Assembly (NCBI GenBank): GCA_035506335.1
Contig: DATJPN010000015.1
Span: forward strand, 1-5,217
From: DAIDKA01 sp035506335
Lineage (GTDB): Bacteria; Pseudomonadota; Gammaproteobacteria; Steroidobacterales; Steroidobacteraceae
Direction: 5' to 3'
DNA: 5,217 nt
Shown one piece after another: positions 1 through 5,217 of this stretch. The number at the start of each line of letters is the position of its first letter. Within the stretch, counting starts at the first letter, position 1. Under the pieces are notes generated by a model. That model ran no database searches. It had not been told where the DNA came from and saw only the letters and a program-made list of their open reading frames with translations. The position numbers and the translations under genes are program-made.

Positions 1-1
1 G

Positions 2-478
2 AATCCGGACGCCATCGTCTGCTCGGCCCTAGTCGAAGAAGCCTCGGGGATCGTCAGCCAGGCGCGCCAGCTCGGCATCCCGAAGACCGTGCGCATCATC
101 GGCGGCAACGGGTTCAACTCCCCCGCGCTGATCAAGAACTCCGGCGATGCGGCCGAGGGCGTCATTGTCGGCGCGGCCTGGAACATCTCCTCCACCAATC
201 CGCTGAACCTCAAGTTCGTGGACGACTACACCAAGAAGTACAACCACCCGCCCGACCAGTTCGCGGCGCAGGCGTTCGCCGGCGTGCAGATCGCCTATCA
301 GGCGGCCAAGAACGGCGGCAGCGCCGACAACCGCAAGGCGATCCGCGACGGGTTGCTGAAGATCAAGGGCATGGACACGCTGCTCGGCACCTTCTCGTTC
401 ACCGAGGGGCGCGATGCGGACCACCCGCCGGTGGTTCAGGAGGTCAAGGGCGGTAAGTTCGTGGTCTTCGGCGGTTGA
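2..478 (+). CDS. livK: Branched-chain amino acid-type ABC transporter, periplasmic substrate-binding protein (C-terminal part, 5' truncated)
   Basis: This is the last 158 residues of a periplasmic binding protein of the Leu/Ile/Val-binding (Peripla_BP_6) family, which captures the solute in the periplasm and delivers it to the LivHM permease. The frame is open from the window's first bases to the TGA at 476-478, so the signal peptide and N-terminal lobe lie upstream. Visible family features are the stretch NPDAIVCSALVEEA at the start (ligand-lobe strand and helix), RIIGGNGFNSPAL, the AEGVIVGAAWN segment, the FVDDYTKKYNHPPDQFAAQAF helix region, and a C-terminal block ending in a short strand pair (GGKFVVFGG). 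The four downstream genes supply the rest of the importer. The symbol livK is used at family level only: binding proteins of this family recognise many amino acids, amides and carboxylates, and the binding residues of the first lobe are not in view. Confidence 0.9.
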   Translation, partial: NPDAIVCSALVEEASGIVSQARQLGIPKTVRIIGGNGFNSPALIKNSGDAAEGVIVGAAWNISSTNPLNLKFVDDYTKKYNHPPDQFAAQAFAGVQIAYQAAKNGGSADNRKAIRDGLLKIKGMDTLLGTFSFTEGRDADHPPVVQEVKGGKFVVFGG

Positions 479-480
479 CG

Positions 481-1371
481 ATGAATCTGCTGGCCCAGCA
501 GCTGATCAACGGGGTCTTCATCGGGAGCGTCTACGGTCTGTTCGCGGTGGGATACACTCTGGTCTTCGGGGTGCTGGACATCCTGAACCTGGCCCACGCC
601 GCCGTGTTCACCCTCGCCGGTCTGAGCGCCGTCTGGCTGGTTCAGACCGGCGGTCTCTCGATCTGGATCGCGTTCCCGCTGGCCACCCTGATGGCCGGGC
701 TGCTGGGCCTGCTGCTCAACCAGGTCGCCTTCGTCCCACTGCGCAAGCGGGCCGACAGCCAGTTTTCGGGCCTGATCTCCAGCATCGCCATGGCGATCAT
801 CTTCGAGAGCGCCTGCCTCGGGCTGTTCGGGGCGCGCTCGGTGCGGTTCCCGCAGGGCACGGTCGCCGTTCAGGTCTGGCACGTGGCGGGCGTGACCATC
901 ACCTCGCTGCAGGTCGGGATCGTGCTCACGGCGGCGCTGCTCATGGTCGTGCTGCACCTCTTCATCCGGCGCACGCGCACCGGCAAGGCGATCCGGGCGG
1001 TCGCCGAAAACGAGCGCGCCGCCATGCTGCTGGGCGTCAACGTCAACGGCATCATCGCCTGGACCTTCTTCATCTCCTCGGCCCTGGGCGGCGCCGCGGG
1101 CATCCTGTACGGCCTGTACTTCGATCAGCTGGGGCCCGACATGGGCCGCTCGATCGAGCTCAAGGGGCTGGCGGTCATCATCCTGGGCGGGATGGGCAGC
1201 ATCCCGGGCGCCATCCTGGGCGGGGTGGCCTTCGGCCTGAGCGAGGTGCTCACGGTGGCGATCACCGGGACGTCCAATCTGCGGGATGCCGTGGCCTTCA
1301 CCGTGCTCTTCACCATCCTGCTCCTCCGGCCCTCGGGGCTGCTCGGCCGGGTCAAGCTGCGGGAGGCCTGA
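481..1371 (+). CDS. livH: Branched-chain amino acid-type ABC transporter permease, LivH family
   Basis: An inner-membrane permease of 296 residues, a normal length for LivH, forming half of the transmembrane channel with LivM. Hydrophobic segments lie near residues 4-30, 35-50, 60-80, 97-116, 140-162, 189-213, 228-255 and 269-288. Family motifs are clear: GYTLVFGVLDILNLAHA near the N-terminus, the cytoplasmic ATPase-coupling loop RTGKAIRAVAENERAAMLLG (residues 166-185), and LGGMGSIPGAILGG (235-248). The start chosen is ATG 481, two bases after the binding-protein stop. A TTG six bases upstream (475) would overlap that stop by 4 bases (TTGA) and add only two residues. Neither start has a strong Shine-Dalgarno; a weak CGGCGG at 469-474 suits the ATG, and translation is probably coupled to the gene before. 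It is followed by livM after five bases. Confidence 0.95.
   Translation: MNLLAQQLINGVFIGSVYGLFAVGYTLVFGVLDILNLAHAAVFTLAGLSAVWLVQTGGLSIWIAFPLATLMAGLLGLLLNQVAFVPLRKRADSQFSGLISSIAMAIIFESACLGLFGARSVRFPQGTVAVQVWHVAGVTITSLQVGIVLTAALLMVVLHLFIRRTRTGKAIRAVAENERAAMLLGVNVNGIIAWTFFISSALGGAAGILYGLYFDQLGPDMGRSIELKGLAVIILGGMGSIPGAILGGVAFGLSEVLTVAITGTSNLRDAVAFTVLFTILLLRPSGLLGRVKLREA
1361..1366 (+). promoter_or_regulatory. Ribosome binding site for livM
   Basis: GGGAGG lies in the last codons of livH, ten bases before ATG 1377. It supports that ATG as the start rather than any of the far-upstream starts in the same open frame. Confidence 0.6.
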
Positions 1372-1376
1372 GCGCG

Positions 1377-2246
1377 ATGGAGCAGTTGGCCCAGTTCTAC
1401 GCCGTCTACGGCAGCGTCATCAACTTCATCGGCATCAACGCGCTCCTGGCGCTCAGCCTGAACGTGACGCTGGCGGCCGGGCTGCTCTCGCTCGGCAACG
1501 CCGCGTTCGCGGGGCTGGGGGGCTACACCGCCGGGGTCCTGACCGTGCACTTCAAGCTGCCGTTCGTGCTCTCGATCTGCAGCGGGGGGCTGGTTGCGGC
1601 GCTCTGCGGGCTGGTCGTCGGTCTGCCGGTGCTGCGCCTGCGCGGTGTGTTCCTGGCGATGGCGACCCTGGCCTTCGGCGAGGTCGTGCGCATCGCGGCC
1701 GTGAATCTCGAGATCACCGGCGGCGCCGAAGGGCTGACGATTCCCAAGGTGACCGAGACCTGGATGATCTACCTCGCACTGGCGGGCTTTGCCTATTTCC
1801 TGGCGGTGCTGCGGCGCACGCGCCTGGGGTGGGGACTGGTCAGCATGCGCGAGGACGAGACCGCCGCGGCCTGCCTCGGCATCCACATCACCTATTACAA
1901 GGTACTGGCCTTCATGCTCGGCGCCATGATGGCCGGGGTCGCGGGCGGCATGTACGCGCACCTCAACTACCTCATCACGCCGCGCGACTTCGGGTTCTTC
2001 ATCGCGGTCGATCTCCTGATCTACAACATCGTGGGCGGCACCCGCGTGTGGTACGGCCCGATCCTGGGCGCGGCGCTCCTGACCGCGCTGCCGGAGATCC
2101 TGCGTGGGATCGGCGTGGCCGCCGGTCCGATCCGCATGTTCGTCAACGGATTGATCCTGCTGCTGGTCATCCTCTTCCTGCCGAACGGCCTGGCTTCGCT
2201 CTTCACGCGCCGCCGTCCCGTCCCGGCCAAACTCGAGGCCGCATGA
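1377..2246 (+). CDS. livM: Branched-chain amino acid-type ABC transporter permease, LivM family
   Basis: The second inner-membrane permease, 289 residues, partner of LivH. It is strongly hydrophobic throughout, with the LivM hallmarks in order: SLNVTLAAGLLSLGNAAFAG in the first membrane segments, LRLRGVFLAMATLAFGEVVR (about 86-105), TGGAEGL (114-120, the T-G-G-x-x-G loop), the coupling loop RLGWGLVSMREDETAAACLG (149-168), and VGGTRVWYGPILGA (219-232). It lacks the long N-terminal extension of Escherichia coli LivM, as is common in proteobacterial homologues. ATG 1377 is preceded by GGGAGG at 1361-1366, inside the end of livH, which supports this start. A much longer open frame upstream in the same phase (from 414) is an overlap with livH and lacks family similarity. 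The stop overlaps the livG start by four bases (ATGA). Confidence 0.95.
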   Translation: MEQLAQFYAVYGSVINFIGINALLALSLNVTLAAGLLSLGNAAFAGLGGYTAGVLTVHFKLPFVLSICSGGLVAALCGLVVGLPVLRLRGVFLAMATLAFGEVVRIAAVNLEITGGAEGLTIPKVTETWMIYLALAGFAYFLAVLRRTRLGWGLVSMREDETAAACLGIHITYYKVLAFMLGAMMAGVAGGMYAHLNYLITPRDFGFFIAVDLLIYNIVGGTRVWYGPILGAALLTALPEILRGIGVAAGPIRMFVNGLILLLVILFLPNGLASLFTRRRPVPAKLEAA

Positions 2247-3013
2247 GCGCGCTCGTCGTCCGGGGGATTTCCCGCAGCTTCGGCGGGATTCAGGCGCTGC
2301 TCGACGTCAGCTTCGAGGTCGCGCCCGGAACGGTGCACGGCCTGATCGGCCCCAACGGCGCGGGCAAGACCACCCTGATCAACGTCTTGAGCGGGCTGCT
2401 GGCGCCGACCAACGGTCGGGTCGTCTACCGCGGCCGGGACCTGCACCGGCTGCCGCCGCACCAGGTCGCCGGGTTGGGTATCGCGCGGACCTTTCAGAAC
2501 ATCCGCCTGTTCCCGACCATGACCTGCCTCGAGAACGTGCTCGCCGGACAGCACCTGAAGGCCGCGCGCCCGCTGCTGCCGCGCCTCTTGCGGCTGCCCG
2601 CGGCCGCGCGCGAGGAAGCCGGACTGCAGACGCAGGCCCTTGCAACGCTGGCGCGCGTGGGGTTACAGTCCAAGGCGGACCATCCGGCGCGCAACCTCTC
2701 CTACGGCGAGCGCCGGCGACTGGAGATCGCACGGGCGCTGGCCGTGGATCCGAGCCTGCTCCTGCTGGACGAGCCGGTCGCAGGCATGCGTCGGCGCGAA
2801 TCGGCCGAGGTCGCCGATCTCGTGCGCGCGCTCGCAGGGCAAGGCATGACGATCCTGCTGATCGAGCACAACATGTCCTTCGTGATGAGCCTGTGCGCCC
2901 GCATCACCGTACTCAACTTCGGGCGCGTGATCACCACCGGCGGGAGGGACGAGGTGCGCGCTCACCCCGAGGTGATTGCAGCCTACCTGGGAACGGAAGA
3001 ACACCATGCTTGA
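2243..3013 (+). CDS. livG: Branched-chain amino acid-type ABC transporter ATP-binding protein, LivG family
   Basis: A cytoplasmic ATPase of 256 residues that powers the importer with LivF. Walker A is GPNGAGKT (36-43), followed by the LivG-type Q-loop ARTFQNIRLFPTMTCLENV (Q85). Next come the signature LSYGERRRLEIARAL (152-166), Walker B LLLLDEP with catalytic E177 (172-178), and the switch histidine H209 in IEHNM. The C-terminal tail HPEVIAAYLG is typical of LivG. The helical insert between Q-loop and signature, rich in Arg, Leu and Ala, is characteristic of LivG rather than LivF. The D-loop reads AGMRRRE instead of the usual AGMNPxE, a mild oddity. The start ATG 2243 overlaps the livM stop (ATGA) and has GAGG at 2235-2238; the 3' end overlaps livF by eight bases. 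Confidence 0.96.
   Translation: MSALVVRGISRSFGGIQALLDVSFEVAPGTVHGLIGPNGAGKTTLINVLSGLLAPTNGRVVYRGRDLHRLPPHQVAGLGIARTFQNIRLFPTMTCLENVLAGQHLKAARPLLPRLLRLPAAAREEAGLQTQALATLARVGLQSKADHPARNLSYGERRRLEIARALAVDPSLLLLDEPVAGMRRRESAEVADLVRALAGQGMTILLIEHNMSFVMSLCARITVLNFGRVITTGGRDEVRAHPEVIAAYLGTEEHHA
2995..3000 (+). promoter_or_regulatory. Ribosome binding site for livF
   Basis: GGAAGA lies inside the 3' end of livG, five bases before ATG 3006. It decides the livF start in favour of this ATG over the in-frame TTG at 2976. Confidence 0.6.
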
Positions 3014-3722
3014 GGTCAGCGGATTGACCGTGTCCTACGGCCCGATCGAAGCCGTGCGCGAGATCAGTTTCCGGGTCGAGCCGGGCGCGGTCGTGTCGCT
3101 GGTGGGGCCGAACGGCGCCGGCAAGACCACGACGCTCAACGCGGTCAGTGGGGTCGTTCCGGCTGCAGCCGGCAGCGTGCGGTTCGAAGGCCGCGACATC
3201 ACGCGCCTGAGCCCGCACCAGCGGGTGTCGGCCGGCATCGTCCAGGTACCCGAGGGCCGGCTCGTGCTGGCCCACATGAGCGTGCGGGAGAACCTCGAAC
3301 TGGGCGGCTACCGGCGCCCGGCGCGCGAGGTCGCGGCCGGCGTGCAGCGCATGGAGGAACGCTTTCCGATCCTGCGCGAGCGGCGCAACGCCATGGCCGG
3401 GACGCTCTCGGGCGGCGAGCAGCAGATGCTCGCGATCGCCCGCGGGTTGATGGCCCGTCCCAAGCTGCTGCTCCTCGACGAACCCTCGCTCGGACTTGCG
3501 CCGCTGCTCGTGCGAACCATCTTCGAGATCGTCGCCGCGTTGCAGGCCGAGGGTCAGACCATCCTGCTGGTCGAACAGAACGCCCGGCAAGCCCTGGCGG
3601 TGTCGACCCATGCCTACGTCATGGAAAACGGCAAGGTGGTCCTCTCCGGGTCGGCCGAGCGCCTGATGTCCGACCCCGCCATCATCGGGACCTATCTCGG
3701 GCAGGCAATCGACGCGGCCTGA
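3006..3722 (+). CDS. livF: Branched-chain amino acid-type ABC transporter ATP-binding protein, LivF family
   Basis: The second cytoplasmic ATPase, 238 residues, a standard LivF length. Motifs: Walker A GPNGAGKT (34-41), the LivF-type segment VPEGR (81-85) after Q80, signature LSGGEQQMLAIARGL (134-148), Walker B LLLLDEP with catalytic E159 (154-160), and D-loop SLGLAP (161-166). The switch position is VEQN with glutamine Q191 instead of histidine, which is normal in LivF proteins and not a defect. The start is ATG 3006, which has GGAAGA five bases upstream and gives an N-terminus (MLEVSGLTVSYG) aligned with the family. An in-frame TTG at 2976 would add ten residues but has no such support. It overlaps livG by eight bases, indicating coupled translation, and is the last transporter gene. 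Confidence 0.96.
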   Translation: MLEVSGLTVSYGPIEAVREISFRVEPGAVVSLVGPNGAGKTTTLNAVSGVVPAAAGSVRFEGRDITRLSPHQRVSAGIVQVPEGRLVLAHMSVRENLELGGYRRPAREVAAGVQRMEERFPILRERRNAMAGTLSGGEQQMLAIARGLMARPKLLLLDEPSLGLAPLLVRTIFEIVAALQAEGQTILLVEQNARQALAVSTHAYVMENGKVVLSGSAERLMSDPAIIGTYLGQAIDAA

Positions 3723-3729
3723 CCCGCGC

Positions 3730-3736
3730 AGGAGGT
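3730..3736 (+). promoter_or_regulatory. Strong ribosome binding site for the CoA-transferase-like gene
   Basis: AGGAGGT is a near-perfect match to the anti-Shine-Dalgarno and sits five bases before ATG 3742, in the 19-base gap after livF. It is the strongest such site in the window, so this gene may be translated independently of, and perhaps more strongly than, the coupled transporter genes. No terminator or promoter-like element is visible in the short gap, which argues for co-transcription. Confidence 0.8.
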
Positions 3737-3741
3737 TGCCT

Positions 3742-5217
3742 ATGGCCACCCCCGCCCACTGGGCCGACCGCTATGCCGAGAACCGGTGCTCCGCCAGCGA
3801 GGCGATTGCCCGCATCCGCTCCGGCCAGCGCGTGTTCATCGGTTCCTCGTGCGGCGAACCCCAGCACCTGGTGCGCGCGCTCTCGCAGGCCTCGAGCGAT
3901 CTGAAGGACATCGAGGTGACCCGGCTCTTCAACCTGGAGTCGGCACCGCTCACCCTCATCGCCGAGCGCACGGGCGAGCAGGCGCTGAACATCCGGTCCT
4001 TCTACTCCGGTTCCGCCCGCACCCAGGGCATCGCCCGCAACCAGCGGTTCATCACCCCCATCAATCTCTCGGCCGTGCCGCGCCTGTTCAAGAGCCGGCT
4101 GCTGCCGGTGCACGTGGCGCTGATCCAGGTCTCGCCGCCCGACGACTTCGGCTGGCTCAGCCTGGGCGTCTCGGTCGACATCACCCTCGCCGCCGCCGAG
4201 TCGGCCGATCTCGTGATCGCCCAGGTCAACCCGCGCATGCCGCGGGTGCTCGGCCGCAGCTTCATCCACGTGAACGACGTCGACCTCTTCGTCGAACACG
4301 AGGAGCCGCTCATCACCATGGCCGGTACCCCGGAATTCGAGGCCGCCAAGGGCATCGCGCGCATGATCGCCACCCGCCTGGTCGAGGACGGCTCCACGAT
4401 CGCGATCGGACTGGGGGCGACTTCGGAAGCCGTTCTGCTGGCACTGTCGGACAAGAACGACCTGGGCGTTCACACGCAGTACCTGGCGGCGGACACGTTC
4501 CGGCTCTTCACGCGGGGCGTCATCACCAACCGCAAGAAAGGCTTCCACGACGGCAAAATCGTGGCCTCGAGCGCGATCGGCAACGAAGAGTTCTACGATC
4601 TGCTGGACGACAACCCGGCCATCGAGTTCCACCCATCCGACTACGTCAACGACCCGGCCGTGATCGCACGCAACAACCGCATGATCGCCATGAGCGTCGC
4701 GATGACGGTCGACCTCACGGGCCAGGTCGCGGCCGACGCGCTGCCCTTCAACCAGTTCTCGGGTGTGACCGGGGTGCTCGACTTCATTCGCGGCGCGAGC
4801 ATGTCCCCGGGCGGCAAGTCGATCCTGATGCTGCCCTCGACCGGCGCGCAGGGCCGCAAGAGCCGCATCGTGCCCTTCCTCGGCGACACGGCCGTGGTCG
4901 TGCCCCGCAGCGACGTGCAGCACGTCGTGACCGAGTACGGCGTGGTCAACCTCTTCGGCAAGAGCCTGCAGGAGCGGGCGCTCGGCCTGATCAGCATCGC
5001 GCACCCGGATTTCCGGGACGAGCTCTTCTTCGAGGCCAAGAAGATGGGGCTGCTCGGCCCGGAGCGCAGCCTGCACGACTCGTTGCACGGGGTCTATCCC
5101 GTGCATCTCGAGGAGGTCGTCCGGATCGACGACGAGCCGGTCGCCATCCGGCCGGCCAAGCCGGTGGACGAACGCCGCATCCAGGAGCACTTCTACAGCC
5201 TGGACAAGGACGACGTG
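3742..5217 (+). CDS. Acetyl-CoA hydrolase / 4-hydroxybutyrate CoA-transferase-like protein with start of a C-terminal GNAT domain (3' truncated)
   Basis: The first 492 residues of a cytoplasmic protein of the acetyl-CoA hydrolase/transferase family (class I CoA-transferase fold), which moves CoA between carboxylic acids through a glutamyl-CoA intermediate. Seen here are IGSSCGEP (33-40), ALIQVSPPDDFGWLSLGVSV (126-145), AQVNPRMPRVLGRSFIHV, the CoA-site region AIGLGATSEAV (221-231), DFIRGASMSPGGKS (347-360) and VVTEYGV (395-401) with AHPDFRDEL (420-428). At the expected catalytic glutamate the motif reads GVHTQ, giving Q246; neighbouring A250-D251 and T343-G344-V345 also differ from the usual DG and GGQ. 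From residue 467, VAIRPAKPVDERRIQEHFY resembles the first strand and helix of a GNAT acetyltransferase, so the whole protein is probably a fusion of over 600 residues. ATG 3742 follows AGGAGGT by five bases. Whether it hydrolyses, transfers or only senses acyl-CoA cannot be told. Confidence 0.88.
   Translation, partial: MATPAHWADRYAENRCSASEAIARIRSGQRVFIGSSCGEPQHLVRALSQASSDLKDIEVTRLFNLESAPLTLIAERTGEQALNIRSFYSGSARTQGIARNQRFITPINLSAVPRLFKSRLLPVHVALIQVSPPDDFGWLSLGVSVDITLAAAESADLVIAQVNPRMPRVLGRSFIHVNDVDLFVEHEEPLITMAGTPEFEAAKGIARMIATRLVEDGSTIAIGLGATSEAVLLALSDKNDLGVHTQYLAADTFRLFTRGVITNRKKGFHDGKIVASSAIGNEEFYDLLDDNPAIEFHPSDYVNDPAVIARNNRMIAMSVAMTVDLTGQVAADALPFNQFSGVTGVLDFIRGASMSPGGKSILMLPSTGAQGRKSRIVPFLGDTAVVVPRSDVQHVVTEYGVVNLFGKSLQERALGLISIAHPDFRDELFFEAKKMGLLGPERSLHDSLHGVYPVHLEEVVRIDDEPVAIRPAKPVDERRIQEHFYSLDKDDV

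Noticed and set aside
438..443. AGGAGG inside the binding-protein gene as a ribosome binding site for livH
   Set aside because: It lies over 30 bases before the livH starts, too far to act directly, and encodes conserved-frame residues of the binding protein.
414..1376. Upstream extension of the livM frame, overlapping livH in another phase
   Set aside because: The translated extension is Arg/Gly/Pro-rich with no family similarity, and livM has a good start and ribosome binding site at 1377.
3573..3587. Glutamine (VEQN) instead of the switch histidine in LivF
   Set aside because: This looks like a lost catalytic residue but is normal for LivF-type ATPases.
3723..3741. Possible promoter or terminator between livF and the next gene
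   Set aside because: Only 19 bases, mostly occupied by the Shine-Dalgarno sequence; no inverted repeat with a T-run or promoter-like hexamers can be seen.
2931..3749. Minus-strand open frame of 272 codons opposite livF
   Set aside because: It is the shadow of livF in a GC-rich genome; no domain or plausible ribosome binding site, and livF is intact.
3682..5190. Long open frame of 502 codons on the minus strand, opposite the CoA-transferase-like gene
   Set aside because: It mirrors a real, motif-rich gene on the + strand. Its translation is rich in Arg, His, Asp, Val and Ala with no recognisable domain, as expected for the antisense of high-GC coding DNA.

Overview
This is a dense, GC-rich stretch of bacterial DNA, fully coding on the + strand, with third codon positions dominated by G or C. 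It reads as one operon-like block of six genes with no gap above 19 bases. The base composition, the gene order and the type of acyl-CoA enzyme fit a high-GC proteobacterium. The sequence alone does not fix the genus, and no RNA gene, mobile element, repeat array or CRISPR is visible.

Positions 2-3722 encode a branched-chain-amino-acid-type (HAAT/Liv) ABC importer in the usual order. It has the C-terminal half of a periplasmic substrate-binding protein (2-478, cut by the window start), two membrane permeases (LivH-like 481-1371 and LivM-like 1377-2246), and two ATPases (LivG-like 2243-3013 and LivF-like 3006-3722). The genes abut or overlap by a few bases, so translational coupling is likely. 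The family transports leucine, isoleucine and valine in the classic case. Relatives also carry other amino acids, amides, urea and aromatic or aliphatic carboxylates, so the substrate here is open.

Positions 3742-5217 hold the first 492 residues of an acetyl-CoA hydrolase / 4-hydroxybutyrate CoA-transferase-like protein. It starts 19 bases after livF behind a near-perfect Shine-Dalgarno sequence. The reading frame is still open at the window end, and its last ~25 residues look like the start of a C-terminal GNAT acetyltransferase domain, so the full protein is probably a two-domain fusion.

The most interesting point is that the CoA-transferase-like domain departs from the family consensus at the catalytic site. 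The expected glutamate in the G-[IV]-H-[ST]-E motif is glutamine (Q246), the following D-G is A-D, and the G-G-Q loop is T-G-V. The rest of the fold is well kept. This suggests either a divergent enzyme subfamily or an acyl-CoA-binding domain without transferase activity that controls the attached GNAT domain. Its place at the end of an importer operon hints at a link between uptake of a carboxylate-type nutrient and acyl-CoA metabolism or signalling.
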